Assembly: GCA_022842205.1 (NCBI GenBank)
Contig: JALHQA010000002.1
Span: 310,001 to 374,000, forward strand
DNA from: Hyphomicrobiales bacterium
GTDB taxonomy: Bacteria; Pseudomonadota; Alphaproteobacteria; Rhizobiales; Methylopilaceae
Direction: 5' to 3'
DNA: 64,000 nucleotides
The notes under the pieces were generated by a model. The model made no database searches, was not told the origin of the DNA, and saw only the letters and a list, made by a program, of their open reading frames with translations. The stretch's first letter is position 1. The number at the start of each line of letters is the position of its first letter. The translations under genes and the position numbers were made by a program. This document shows positions 1 through 9,837 of this stretch, one piece after another.

Positions 1-1
1 G

Positions 2-238
2 CGCCGCGCGCCGCGGCTGCGCACCATCAAGGGCGCCAGCCTTGTCCTGCCCGGCAGCGGATCGACCTTCTCATGCGTCATGCGCAACATGTCCGAGACC
101 GGGGCGCTCGTGGAGCTGCCGTCCACCATCGGCGTGCCGCAAGCCGTGACGCTGAGAACCGACGACGGGATGCTGGAACGCGAATGCACAGTGGCATGGC
201 GCACCGAGACCCGACTCGGTTTAGCATTCACGGACTGA
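2..238 (+). CDS. PilZ-domain-like protein, C-terminal part (5' end outside window)
   Basis: Open frame from base 2: RRAPRLRTIKGASLVLPGSGSTFSCVMRNMSETGALVELPS...VAWRTETRLGLAFTD*; the R..R...GA, N-SE-GA-VE and W-LGLAF pattern is PilZ-like. Confidence 0.75.
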   Translation, partial: RRAPRLRTIKGASLVLPGSGSTFSCVMRNMSETGALVELPSTIGVPQAVTLRTDDGMLERECTVAWRTETRLGLAFTD

Positions 239-270
239 ACCGCCGGAACGCCCGGCCCGGGAGCAACGAC

Positions 271-678
271 ATGGATCCCGCCCTCGTCCAGTGGCTCACC
301 GCCTGGCAGGCCGCGATCAACGCGCGCGACTATGCGGGCGGCGCCGCGCTCTTCGCCGAGGATGTGATCGCCTTCGGCACCTACAGCGACGCCATGCACG
401 GGCGGGCCAACCTCGTCGAACGCCAGTGGCGCGAGATGTGGCCCTATATCCGCGACTTCCGCTTCAGCCTCGACGAGACGGCGGTGCTGGACGACGGAAA
501 TTCCATCTGCGTCCTCATCTGCCCCTGGACCTCGCTTGGCATCGCCCCGGACGGAGCGACCTTCCCCCGTGCCGGGCGCTGCACAATCGCCCTGCAACGA
601 ACCAAATCCGGCCTCCGGGCCCGACACACCCATTTCTCCATGGCCACGGGCTCGATCGCCCGCATCAAGGCTGCCTGA
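271..678 (+). CDS. SnoaL/NTF2-like nuclear transport factor 2 fold protein
   Basis: MDPALVQWLTAWQAAINARDYAGGAALFAEDVIAFGTYSDAMHGRANLVERQW; internal ATG of the 73..678 ORF. Confidence 0.65.
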   Translation: MDPALVQWLTAWQAAINARDYAGGAALFAEDVIAFGTYSDAMHGRANLVERQWREMWPYIRDFRFSLDETAVLDDGNSICVLICPWTSLGIAPDGATFPRAGRCTIALQRTKSGLRARHTHFSMATGSIARIKAA

Positions 679-724
679 AACATCTGTTGCGGATTCTGCA
701 CCACCCGGTGTAGAGACCCCCGCC

Positions 725-1594
725 ATGGCCGACACATTCGCCAGTCTCGTCGATCGCATCCGCGCCCGGTTTGTCGATCTCTCCCCGCAGCAGCGGGTCG
801 CAGCGGCATTCGTGCTGAAACGGCCGGAAGAGGTCGCGATCGTCTCGATGCGGACCCTGGCCGCGAATGCCGGCGTCCAGCCCGTGACCTTCGTCCGCCT
901 CGCGCGCACGCTGGGCTTCGAGGCCTGGGAGGATTTCAAGGAACCGTTCATCGAGCGGATGCGGGCAGCGCCGGCCTTTTATTCCGACCGCGCCCGAAAG
1001 CTCACGGGAACGCCGCCGGCGGAATTGCATCTCAGCCATATCAAGACGCTGGAAGCGACGCAGGCGCTGAACGACGCCGCGGTCTTCAACGCCGCCGCCG
1101 AGGCGTTCGAACAGGCCAAGCGCGTTTTCGTCGCCGGCTTCCGCGCCTGCTTCGGCCCGGCCCACGCCTTCGCCTATGTCTATCAGCTCTTCCGCCCGGA
1201 CGTCGTGCTGCTGTCGGGCATGGGCGGCGGCCTGGAGGCGGAACTTCGCGCGGTCGAGGAAGGCGATACCGTCTGCATAATCGGCTTCCGACCCTATTCC
1301 CGCGAAAGCGTGACCGTCGCGGAACATGCGACCCGGCGCGGCGCCACCGTGATCGCCATCACCGACAGCCCGCTGGCGCCCTTCGCGCGCGAAGCCAAGA
1401 TTGTGCTGACATTTTCGACCGAGGGGCCGAGCCTTTTCCCATCGCTGGTCTCGGCATGGGCCATCGCCGAGCATCTGCTCGACACCCTCGTCTCGCGCGG
1501 CGGCGAACCGGCCCTGGAACGGCTGAAATCCGCCGAGGCCCAGTTGCAGGCGCTCGGCGTGTTCGTGCCGGCGTATGGACCGTCCGACAACTAA
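725..1594 (+). CDS. MurR/RpiR family transcriptional regulator (HTH + SIS domain)
   Basis: RIRARFVDLSPQQRVAAAFVLKRPEEVAIVSMRTLAANAGVQPVTFVRLARTLGF, followed by a SIS-like sugar-phosphate domain. Confidence 0.85.
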   Translation: MADTFASLVDRIRARFVDLSPQQRVAAAFVLKRPEEVAIVSMRTLAANAGVQPVTFVRLARTLGFEAWEDFKEPFIERMRAAPAFYSDRARKLTGTPPAELHLSHIKTLEATQALNDAAVFNAAAEAFEQAKRVFVAGFRACFGPAHAFAYVYQLFRPDVVLLSGMGGGLEAELRAVEEGDTVCIIGFRPYSRESVTVAEHATRRGATVIAITDSPLAPFAREAKIVLTFSTEGPSLFPSLVSAWAIAEHLLDTLVSRGGEPALERLKSAEAQLQALGVFVPAYGPSDN

Positions 1595-1634
1595 AAGTAT
1601 TTATCGCCGGAACAATGTGGGTTAGAATTGCGCC

Positions 1635-1781
1635 ATGTTCCGGCTGGTGGTCGTTATTCTGATCGTGCTGATGGGAGACTGGGTCTTCCTTGGCGGCGAG
1701 CTGGTCGTGCGCCCCCTCATCCACTGGACCGAGGCCGGCGCCGATTACGTCGCCGACCTCGTTTTCAGTTTCGTGGGATAG
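1635..1781 (+). CDS. small hydrophobic protein, 48 aa
   Basis: ATG ORF MFRLVVVILIVLMGDWVFLGGELVVRPLIHWTEAGADYVADLVFSFVG*; fills the gap exactly up to the convergent gene. Confidence 0.4.
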   Translation: MFRLVVVILIVLMGDWVFLGGELVVRPLIHWTEAGADYVADLVFSFVG

Positions 1782-2729
1782 TCAGAGCGGCTTCAGCCCG
1801 GCCTCGATTTCCGCACGGCGCGGTTCGAGGAAAGGCGGCAGCGCCAGGCTCTCGCCAAGCGACTCAAGCGGCTCGTCGGCGGTGAAGCCCGGCCCATCCG
1901 TCGCCAGTTCGAACAGGATGCCGTTCGGCTCGCGGAAATAATACGAGCGGAAGTAATAGCGCTCGACCTCTCCGGAGTTCGGCAGACGCGTCGGCTGGAT
2001 GCGCTCCGCCCAGGCCGTCAGAGCCGCCTTGTCCGGAACCCGGAAGGCGACGTGGTGGACACCGCCCGCGCCATAGCGCGTTGCCGGAAGCCCCGGCTGC
2101 ACCGCGACGTGAAGCTCGGCCGCCGCCCCGCCCGGCCCCATCTCGAAGACGTGGACGGTATCAGAGGCGTTGTCGGGATGGGCGTATGTACCCGCCTTGC
2201 GCATGTTCATCACCTCGGTGAGCAGTTGCTCGGTGCGGGTGATGTCCGGCACGCTCATGACGATCGGGCCGAGACCGCGGATCTGGTGCTCCGCCGGCAC
2301 CGGGCTTTTCGCCCAAGGCTTGGGCGCTTCCGCCTTCCCGTCGGCCGTGATGGCAAGGCGCTGGCCTTCGCCATCGGCGAACCACAGCGCCTTGCGGCCA
2401 GCCTGCTCCACCTCCATCACCTCGACGCCCGCATCCGCAAGACGCGTTTTCCAGTAGTCGAGGCTTTCCGGCGCGACACGCAGCCCGGTTCGCGAGATCG
2501 AATGCGTACCGTGATGCTCCGGCGCGGCAGGAAAATCGAAGAAGGTCAGGTCGGAACCCGGCGTGGCTTCGCCGTCGCCATAAAACAGGTGGTAGGACGT
2601 GACGTCGTCCTGGTTCACCGTCTTCTTGACGAGCCGCATGCCCAGCGTGCCGGTATAGAAGCCGAGGTTCTCCTTGGCCTTTGCTGTAACGGCACTCAGG
2701 TGGTGAATGCCGGTCAGTTCGAGTGACAT
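1782..2729 (-). CDS. VOC family ring-cleaving dioxygenase / glyoxalase-type protein
   Basis: [42 protein letters not shown]..., two VOC modules. Confidence 0.88.
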   Translation of the reverse strand: MSLELTGIHHLSAVTAKAKENLGFYTGTLGMRLVKKTVNQDDVTSYHLFYGDGEATPGSDLTFFDFPAAPEHHGTHSISRTGLRVAPESLDYWKTRLADAGVEVMEVEQAGRKALWFADGEGQRLAITADGKAEAPKPWAKSPVPAEHQIRGLGPIVMSVPDITRTEQLLTEVMNMRKAGTYAHPDNASDTVHVFEMGPGGAAAELHVAVQPGLPATRYGAGGVHHVAFRVPDKAALTAWAERIQPTRLPNSGEVERYYFRSYYFREPNGILFELATDGPGFTADEPLESLGESLALPPFLEPRRAEIEAGLKPL

Positions 2730-2818
2730 TTTTCGTGTTCCCCACCGGCTCCATGCCGGTTCGACGCAGATGTAGGTGTGCGCACAAAGTGCGCGCTAGA
2801 GACACCGGTGTAACCGGC

Positions 2819-3367
2819 CTATCTCTCCTGGTCGCGGCCCGCTTCGAACAGGAACCACATCCGCCGTTCGGCCTCGTCGATCCAGTTTTCGATCAGGCTC
2901 TCTGTTGCGACATCGTCGTGCTCGTCGCACAGATCGTGCACTTCGCGCAGACGGGCCACCATCGCCTTGTTGTCCTCGCGCAGCTCCGCGAGCATCGTCG
3001 ACGGGGTGACGAAATCGGCATCGTTGTCCAGCACGCGCTGCAGGCGCGAGATATGGCCGACCGAACGGATCGTCGTGCCGCCGAGCTTGCGTACGCGCTC
3101 CGCCATGTCGTCGGTCGCCGCGAGAATCTGCGCCGCCTGCTCGTCGAACATCAGGTGGTAGTCGCGAAAATGCGGTCCGCTCACATGCCAATGGAAGTTC
3201 TTTGTTTTGAAATAGAGGGCGAACGTATCCGCCAGCAGAGCATTCATCGCTCCCGCAATGTCCTTCGTCGCATTGTCGCCAAGGCTGTTCGGCGTCGCGA
3301 GATCGGCGGTGCGACGCGCTTTGACGGATGCGGATGCTGATTTCTTGGACTTCTTGGCCTTGGCCAT
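2819..3367 (-). CDS. dps: Dps family ferritin-like DNA-binding protein
   Basis: LLADTFALYFKTKNFHWHVSGPHFRDYHLMFDEQAAQILAATDDMAERVRKLGG, the Dps ferroxidase signature. Confidence 0.9.
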   Translation of the reverse strand: MAKAKKSKKSASASVKARRTADLATPNSLGDNATKDIAGAMNALLADTFALYFKTKNFHWHVSGPHFRDYHLMFDEQAAQILAATDDMAERVRKLGGTTIRSVGHISRLQRVLDNDADFVTPSTMLAELREDNKAMVARLREVHDLCDEHDDVATESLIENWIDEAERRMWFLFEAGRDQER

Positions 3368-3445
3368 GACTGCTTCTCCTGTGCTCCCCGAACATTACTT
3401 CGGTCGGCAAGGCTGGCAATCAACCCTTTGGCACGGCCTGCGACG

Positions 3446-3895
3446 TTATTTCAGGATGGTGTTCGCGGTGCCGGGCGGCCCCTGATCGATGACAAGGAGC
3501 CGCACGGTTTCCCGCCCCACCGTCTGGCCGGAATGCCAGGCGTCGAGCATTTCGACGATGAAATCACCGGGCCCGTATTCGAAGCTCTTGATGCCGTCGC
3601 CGGTGGTGACCTTCAGACGACCGGCGAGCACATAGGCGTAGCGAGGGTGCGGATGCTTGTGGACCGGCAGCACGGCGCCCGGTGGAATCTCATAGGAGAG
3701 CACCGTCACCTCCGCGGCGCCCTCCGGCAGCCGGATCTGCTGGCCGAGCGCGGTCGTCGTGCCCGAGAAGAGCTTCGTGACGACGGGCTTTGCAGGCACC
3801 GCCGCCGCTTTCGGCATATCCGGCGGGGAGGCCATGTCCGCACATGCCGCGGAAGCGGTGAAGACCAGAATTGTACCGAGAGCAAAGCGTTTCAT
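3446..3895 (-). CDS. secreted cupin-domain protein
   Basis: Signal peptide MKRFALGTILVFTASAACA; cupin motif PGAVLPVHKHPHPRYAYVLAGRLKVTTGDG. Confidence 0.8.
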   Translation of the reverse strand: MKRFALGTILVFTASAACADMASPPDMPKAAAVPAKPVVTKLFSGTTTALGQQIRLPEGAAEVTVLSYEIPPGAVLPVHKHPHPRYAYVLAGRLKVTTGDGIKSFEYGPGDFIVEMLDAWHSGQTVGRETVRLLVIDQGPPGTANTILK

Positions 3896-3939
3896 GGCGT
3901 CCCCCAACGCGAACGCCACGTTAAGCAGATTCGCGCCGC

Positions 3940-4833
3940 TCAGTCGTCGATTGGCTGGAGACTTTTCAGATAAGCCGCCATCGCGGCGCGGTCGGCTTCC
4001 GGAAGCTGGCCTGTATTGGCGATGACGCGCGCCATCTCGCCGCCGGCGACATCGCCGTCCGGCGTCGTGCCGTCGGCAAGGAAGAAGGTGAGGTCTTCCT
4101 CCGTCCAGTCGTCGAGACCGCCCTTCCCCGGCGTGAGATTCGGCGCCTCGTCTCCGTCCGGCAGTTCGCCGCCGCCCATGCGCCGGCTGGCTACGATGCC
4201 GCCGGTCATATCCCGCGGACTGTGGCACTCGGCGCAGTGGCCAAGCGTCTCGACCAGATAACGGCCGCGTGCCAGCGGCTCGGGCATATCGGCAGCGTCG
4301 TGCGAAGGGCCGGGAAAATGAAGCAGCTTCCACAGGCCCATGCCGCGCCGGACCAGCGCGAGATCAAGCGGGAAATCATGTCCCGACGGCACATTGGCCG
4401 ACGGCGCTAACGTACGGATGAAGGCGTGGAGATCGCGCACATCCTCGGGCTTCATGCCCTGATAGGAAGTGTAGGGAAACGCCGGATAGTAATGCCGGCC
4501 GTCCGGCGAGACGCCCTTCAGCAAGGCCGCGGCGAACTGCTCGCCTGTCCAGCGGCCGATGCCGTGGTCGGGGTCGGGCGAGATGTTCGGTGCCGTGAAT
4601 GTCCCTGCCGGGCTCTCGATCCCAAGGCCGCCGCCAAGCAGAAGCTTGTCGGGCTGGCCCGGCGTCGCATGGCAGGAGGCGCAGCCACCCGCCAGGAACA
4701 CGACCCGGCCGTTGGCAAGATCGGGCGCGCCGGAATTCTGGGCCGGCACCGCCGCCTCCGGCTCGGTCAAAACCCAAAAAAGGGTGAACCCGGCAATCGC
4801 CAAGGCAATCAGAATAAAGACAAATTTCCGCAC
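3940..4833 (-). CDS. membrane-anchored diheme c-type cytochrome
   Basis: N-terminal TM and two CxxCH motifs (GGCASCHATPG, GHCAECHSPRD). Confidence 0.9.
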   Translation of the reverse strand: MRKFVFILIALAIAGFTLFWVLTEPEAAVPAQNSGAPDLANGRVVFLAGGCASCHATPGQPDKLLLGGGLGIESPAGTFTAPNISPDPDHGIGRWTGEQFAAALLKGVSPDGRHYYPAFPYTSYQGMKPEDVRDLHAFIRTLAPSANVPSGHDFPLDLALVRRGMGLWKLLHFPGPSHDAADMPEPLARGRYLVETLGHCAECHSPRDMTGGIVASRRMGGGELPDGDEAPNLTPGKGGLDDWTEEDLTFFLADGTTPDGDVAGGEMARVIANTGQLPEADRAAMAAYLKSLQPIDD

Positions 4834-4919
4834 GACCCTCTCTCCGTGCGGCGAAAGCTAATCCGCCGCCATGGCACAACGCCAATCACGATGCGGCAAG
4901 CCCACGCCTTGTTTCTGCC

Positions 4920-4936
4920 TATATCGGACCGATATA
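4920..4936. promoter_or_regulatory. perfect palindrome, candidate PadR operator
   Basis: TATATCGG-A-CCGATATA, about 26 bp upstream of the padR-type ATG, in the divergent gap with the cytochrome c gene. Confidence 0.55.
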
Positions 4937-4962
4937 TACCGGACTGAAACAGGGCAATCCCG

Positions 4963-5550
4963 ATGAACATCCGCACCATCTGTCTGGCGATCCTCGCCCA
5001 TGGCGAGGCGTCCGGCTACGACCTCAAGAAAAACTGGGAGGACGGACCGTTCTCCTATCTCGGCGGCGCGAGCTTCGGCTCGATCTATCCGGCTCTTGCC
5101 AGGCTTGAGCAGGACGGGCTGATCAAAAGCCGCGAGGAGACGCAGCCCGGCAAGCCGGCACGCCGTGTCTACGCGCTCACGGAGGCCGGCCGCGAGGCAT
5201 TCGTGGCCGAGATGAGCGTCACGCCCGAGAAGGACATCTTCCGCTCGCATTTCGGCATCATCGCGCTGTGCACCCCGTTTCTGCCGCGCGAGACCATCGC
5301 GCGCGCCATCGACGAGCGTCTGAAGCAGCAGCGCACGGAGATCGCGCAGCTTGAGCCGCTGATCGAACAGGAGCAGCACCGCTCCGTCGGCTGGCTGCTG
5401 GAATGGGGCATCGCCCAGTTCAAGAACGAGGTCGCCTTCATCGAAGCGAACCGCGAGCGGCTGGAAGTCCTCGCCGGATCGACAAAGCCCGGCGACCGCC
5501 GCGAGATCTGCGGCATCGCCCATACGGATTCAACACAGGCCGCCGAGTAA
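4963..5550 (+). CDS. PadR family transcriptional regulator
   Basis: LAILAHGEASGYDLKKNWEDGPFSYLGGASFGSIYPALARLEQDGLIKSREE winged helix. Confidence 0.92.
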   Translation: MNIRTICLAILAHGEASGYDLKKNWEDGPFSYLGGASFGSIYPALARLEQDGLIKSREETQPGKPARRVYALTEAGREAFVAEMSVTPEKDIFRSHFGIIALCTPFLPRETIARAIDERLKQQRTEIAQLEPLIEQEQHRSVGWLLEWGIAQFKNEVAFIEANRERLEVLAGSTKPGDRREICGIAHTDSTQAAE

Positions 5551-5557
5551 GTACATC

Positions 5558-6724
5558 ATGCGCCGTTACCTGATCATCGCCGCTGTTGCAGGCGTTGCCG
5601 TTGTGCTTGGCGGCGGCTTCTTCCTCTTCGGCAACACAAGCGACAATGCCGGTGCCGAAGAGGATGCGGCGCTCGAACGCCGCGCGCCAACGGTTACGGC
5701 CGTGCGCGCGGAGCGGCGCGAGATTTCCGAGGAAGTTCACGTTTCCGGCACGCTGGTGCCGCGCGAGGAGATCCTCGTCGGACCCGAGATCGACGGACTG
5801 GCGGTGACGGAAATCCTCGTCGAGGAAGGCGACCGCGTTCAGAAGGGTCAGGTTCTGGCTCGGCTGTCGCGCTCGGCGATCGAGGCCGAAGCAGCCCAGG
5901 CCGAAGCCGCGGTCGCCCAGGCCAGCGCGCAGATCGCCGAGGCCGAGGCAAGCATCCTGGAGATGCGCCAGGCGCTTGAGCGCGCCGAGACTCTCATAAA
6001 ATCGAAAACGGTCAGCCGGGCGGCTTACGACCAGCGGCTTTCGGCCTTCCAGGTCGCGGAAGCGCGGCTGAACGCCGCCAAGCACAATCTGAAAGTCGCC
6101 GAAGCGCAGCGCGATCAGGTCGAGGTACGCCTCGCGCGCACCGAGATCAAGGCGCCTGAAGGCGGCCTTGTCAGCCGCCGCACGCTGAAGATCGGCGCCA
6201 TCGCCGCCGGCGCGGACGAGCCCGCCTTTCGCATCATCGAAGGCGGCGCGGTCGAGCTTCAGGCCGATGTGATCGACGCGACGCTGGCGCGCCTCCAGAC
6301 CGGACAGGCGGTGCGTGTCAGTACCACGGGTTCGAGCACGCCGCTGGAAGGCACGATCCGGCTTATTTCCCCCGAAGTCGATTCCACGACGCGGCTCGGC
6401 CGCGTGCGTGTGGCGCTGCCGCTCGACGCCAAGGTGACCATCGGCTCGTTTGCCTCCGGCGTTGTCGAAGTCGGCCGCCAGACCGGCGTCACCGTTCCGA
6501 TTTCCGCCATCACGAGCACCGACGGCGAGGACAAGGTTCAGGTGATCGTCGACAACAAGGTGATCACGCGCGATGTCGAGATCGGCCTGCGCTCGGCGTC
6601 CCGCGCCGAGGTGACGTCGGGCCTTGAGGAAAATGAACTTATCGTGGCGCGCGCCGGATCGTTCCTGCGGGACGGCGATGCCGTGACGCCGATTGAAGCG
6701 AATGCGGCGGAGGCCTCCAGGTGA
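5558..6724 (+). CDS. RND efflux periplasmic adaptor (membrane fusion) subunit
   Basis: N-terminal TM, lipoyl/hairpin VHVSGTLVPREEILVGPEIDGLAVTEILVEEGDRVQKGQVLARL; overlaps next gene (GTGA/ATGA-type). Confidence 0.92.
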   Translation: MRRYLIIAAVAGVAVVLGGGFFLFGNTSDNAGAEEDAALERRAPTVTAVRAERREISEEVHVSGTLVPREEILVGPEIDGLAVTEILVEEGDRVQKGQVLARLSRSAIEAEAAQAEAAVAQASAQIAEAEASILEMRQALERAETLIKSKTVSRAAYDQRLSAFQVAEARLNAAKHNLKVAEAQRDQVEVRLARTEIKAPEGGLVSRRTLKIGAIAAGADEPAFRIIEGGAVELQADVIDATLARLQTGQAVRVSTTGSSTPLEGTIRLISPEVDSTTRLGRVRVALPLDAKVTIGSFASGVVEVGRQTGVTVPISAITSTDGEDKVQVIVDNKVITRDVEIGLRSASRAEVTSGLEENELIVARAGSFLRDGDAVTPIEANAAEASR

Positions 6725-9700
6725 GACTGAATATCTCGGCGGCCTCCATCAAGAGGCCCATTCCCGGCATCGTCCTGTTTGTCGTGCTGACGATCCTCGG
6801 CCTCTTCGCGTTCGCCGAGCTTCCCATCACGCGCTTTCCGAACATCGACATTCCGCTCGTTCAGGTTTCGGTGAGCGAGTCCGGTGCCGCTCCATCCGAG
6901 CTTGAATCGCAGGTGACGAAGCGCATCGAGGACTCGGTCGCGAACCTTGTCGGCGTGAAACATGTGATGTCGACCGTGTCGGACGGCCTCTCCTCGACCG
7001 TCATCGAATTCCAGCTCGAGACCGACACAGACCGCGCCGTCAACGACGTCAAGGACGCGATCGCCAAGATACGCGCGGAGCTGCCGCGCACGATCGAGGA
7101 GCCGGTCGTCAACCGCATCGACGTCGAGGGACAGTCCATTGTTTCCTTCGCCGCCCAGTCGCCCGGCATGACGCTGGAGCAACTGTCCTGGCATGTCGAC
7201 GACGTTGTCATCCGGCAATTGCAGGCGCTGAAAGGCGTCGGCCGCGTGCAGCGCATCGGCGGCGTCGACCGAGAAATCCGCGTCGAGCTCGATCCCGACC
7301 GGCTGATGGCGCTTGGCGTGACAGCCGCCGATGTCAGCCGGCAGGTGCGCGCCATCAACACCGACCTCGCCGGCGGGCGCGGCCAGATCGGCGGCCAGGA
7401 ACAGACGATCCGCACGCTCGCCAATGCGCGGACGCTGGAAAACCTTCGCGACATGAAGATCTCGCTGTCGAACGGCCGCGAGGTGCGCCTGTCGGAACTC
7501 GGCGAGGTGAACGACACGGCGGAGGAGCCGCGTTCCTTCGCGCGTCTCGACGGCCAGCCGGTCGTTTCCTTCAACGTGTTTCGCACCAAGGGTGCAAGCG
7601 ATGTCGCCGTCGCTGACGAGGTCGATGCAAAACTCAAGGAAATGCAGGCGGCAAATCCAAACGTAACCTTCTCGAAAATCGACGACTCGGTCAGCTACAC
7701 CGAGGGCAACTACGAAAGCGCAATGCACACGCTGCTCGAAGGCGCGGTGCTGGCAATTCTCGTTGTCTTCCTGTTTTTGCGGGACTGGCGCGCCACGCTC
7801 ATCGCCGCCGTCGCGCTGCCGCTTTCCATCATTCCCGCCTTCTTCCTGATGGACCTGATGGGCTTCTCGCTCAATCTCGTCAGCCTTCTCGCATTAACGC
7901 TGGTGACCGGCATTCTGGTCGACGACGCCATCGTCGAGATCGAAAACATCGTGCGCCATATGCGCATGGGCAAATCGCCCTATCGCGCGGCGATGGAAGC
8001 CGCGGACGAGATCGGTCTCGCCGTCATCGCCATCACGTTCACGATCGTCGCGGTGTTCGCACCGGTATCGTTCATGGGCGGTGTCGCGGGCCAGTATTTC
8101 TCGCAGTTCGGCCTGACCGTCGCCGCCGCCGTCCTGATCTCTCTCTTCGTGGCCCGCCTCATCACACCGCTGATGGCCGCGTATTTCCTGCGTCCGCACA
8201 AGCATGTCGAGGAAAAGGACGGACGCATCATGCGGGCCTATGTCCGCGCGCTGGACGTATCGCTGAAGCACCGCTGGCTGACGCTGATTGTCGGCATCGG
8301 AATTTTCGCAGCATCGCTCGTCGCCAATTCCTTCATGCCGACCGGCTTCATGCCCACGGAGGACTCCTCGCGTATTGTCGTGCAGGCAGAACTGCCGCCC
8401 GGCGCAAGGCTCGAAGATACGCGGGTCGTGTCCGACAAGCTCACTGCGCGACTGAAAGAGTTGCCTGAAGTCGAGACCGTGTTCGTTATGGGCGGCACGA
8501 CCCCGACCGGCACGCTGGAACTGCGCAAGGCCGCGCTGATCCTCCGCCTGACACCGAAGAACCAGCGCGACCGCTCCCAGAAGGAAGTCGAGGCGCATGT
8601 CGCCAGGATCGTGTCCGAAGTGCCGGACGTGCGCTCGTGGTACGTCAACGAACGCGGCGAGCGAGAGCTGTCCATCACGCTGACCGGTCCCGACCACGTG
8701 GCGCTGAACGAAGCCGCCGCATCGCTCGAAAACGAGATGCGGCGCGTGCCGCAATTCCTGAACGTGGCACCCTCTACCGGTCTGTCGCGACCCGAACTCG
8801 TGGTAAGCCCACGCCTCGACCGCGCCGCCGATCTCGGCATCACGACGGACGCCATCTCGGAAACGATCCGTGTCGCGACCATCGGCGATGTCGACGCCAA
8901 TCTCGCCAAGCTCAACACCGGCGAGCGGATGATCCCGATCCGCGTGCAGTTGCGCGAAGATGCGCGCACCGATGCAGGCCTTCTTAAATCCTTGTCCGTA
9001 CCGGCCGGTAACGGCCGCTCGGTGCCTCTCTCGGCGGTGGCCGATGTCGGCTTCGGCGAAGGCCCCTCTTCCATCGACCGTTACGACCGCCAGCGCCGCG
9101 TTGTGCTCGGCGCCGACCTGACGGGCGGCATGCAGCTCGGCGACGCGGTTAACGCCGTGCTGGAACTGCCGACCGCCAAGGCGCTGCCGCAGGGCGTGCG
9201 GATCGTGCAAAGCGCCGACGCAGAGATCATGAACGAGGTGTTCGAAGGTTTCGCCAAGGCCATGGGCGCCGGGATCATGATGGTGCTTGGCGTTCTGGTG
9301 CTGCTGTTTGGCGGCGTTTTCCAGCCGATCACCATTCTGGCGTCGCTGCCGCTGTCCATCGGCGGTGTCATCATTGCGCTGATGCTGACTGGCAACGCGA
9401 TCTCGATGCCGGTCGTCATCGGCATCCTGATGCTGATGGGCGTCGTGACAAAGAACGCAATCATGCTGGTCGATTTCGCGGTGGAGGCCGAATACAAGGG
9501 CGTGCCGCGCGACGAGGCCATCATCGACGCCGGACGCAAGCGCGCGCGGCCCATTGTCATGACAACGATCGCGATGATCGCGGGCATGATCCCCTCCGCG
9601 CTCGGCATCGGCCAGGGGGGCGAGTTCCGCGCGCCAATGGCGATCGCGGTGATCGGCGGCCTTGCAGCATCGACCGTGCTGTCGCTGATGTTCGTGCCCA

Positions 9701-9837
9701 GCTTCTATACGATCATGGACGATGTCGGCGTGTGGGTATCGAGGAAGCTCGGCCGCTTTGTCGGTCCGACCGAAGACCTTGATGCCGAGGATGCGGCGAA
9801 CGCGCATCGCCGTGAACTGCGGGAAGCGGCGGAATAG
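6721..9837 (+). CDS. efflux RND transporter permease subunit (AcrB-like)
   Basis: 1038 aa; PITRFPNIDIPLVQVSVSESGAAPSELESQVTKRIEDSV and RARPIVMTTIAMIAGMIPSALGIGQGGEFRAPMAIAVIGGL. Confidence 0.96.
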   Translation: MRLNISAASIKRPIPGIVLFVVLTILGLFAFAELPITRFPNIDIPLVQVSVSESGAAPSELESQVTKRIEDSVANLVGVKHVMSTVSDGLSSTVIEFQLETDTDRAVNDVKDAIAKIRAELPRTIEEPVVNRIDVEGQSIVSFAAQSPGMTLEQLSWHVDDVVIRQLQALKGVGRVQRIGGVDREIRVELDPDRLMALGVTAADVSRQVRAINTDLAGGRGQIGGQEQTIRTLANARTLENLRDMKISLSNGREVRLSELGEVNDTAEEPRSFARLDGQPVVSFNVFRTKGASDVAVADEVDAKLKEMQAANPNVTFSKIDDSVSYTEGNYESAMHTLLEGAVLAILVVFLFLRDWRATLIAAVALPLSIIPAFFLMDLMGFSLNLVSLLALTLVTGILVDDAIVEIENIVRHMRMGKSPYRAAMEAADEIGLAVIAITFTIVAVFAPVSFMGGVAGQYFSQFGLTVAAAVLISLFVARLITPLMAAYFLRPHKHVEEKDGRIMRAYVRALDVSLKHRWLTLIVGIGIFAASLVANSFMPTGFMPTEDSSRIVVQAELPPGARLEDTRVVSDKLTARLKELPEVETVFVMGGTTPTGTLELRKAALILRLTPKNQRDRSQKEVEAHVARIVSEVPDVRSWYVNERGERELSITLTGPDHVALNEAAASLENEMRRVPQFLNVAPSTGLSRPELVVSPRLDRAADLGITTDAISETIRVATIGDVDANLAKLNTGERMIPIRVQLREDARTDAGLLKSLSVPAGNGRSVPLSAVADVGFGEGPSSIDRYDRQRRVVLGADLTGGMQLGDAVNAVLELPTAKALPQGVRIVQSADAEIMNEVFEGFAKAMGAGIMMVLGVLVLLFGGVFQPITILASLPLSIGGVIIALMLTGNAISMPVVIGILMLMGVVTKNAIMLVDFAVEAEYKGVPRDEAIIDAGRKRARPIVMTTIAMIAGMIPSALGIGQGGEFRAPMAIAVIGGLAASTVLSLMFVPSFYTIMDDVGVWVSRKLGRFVGPTEDLDAEDAANAHRRELREAAE

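Noticed and set aside
7894-9807. 637-aa minus-strand ORF antisense to the RND permease
   Set aside because: His/Asp/Arg-rich shadow ORF caused by high GC3; the plus-strand frame is a clear AcrB-family protein.
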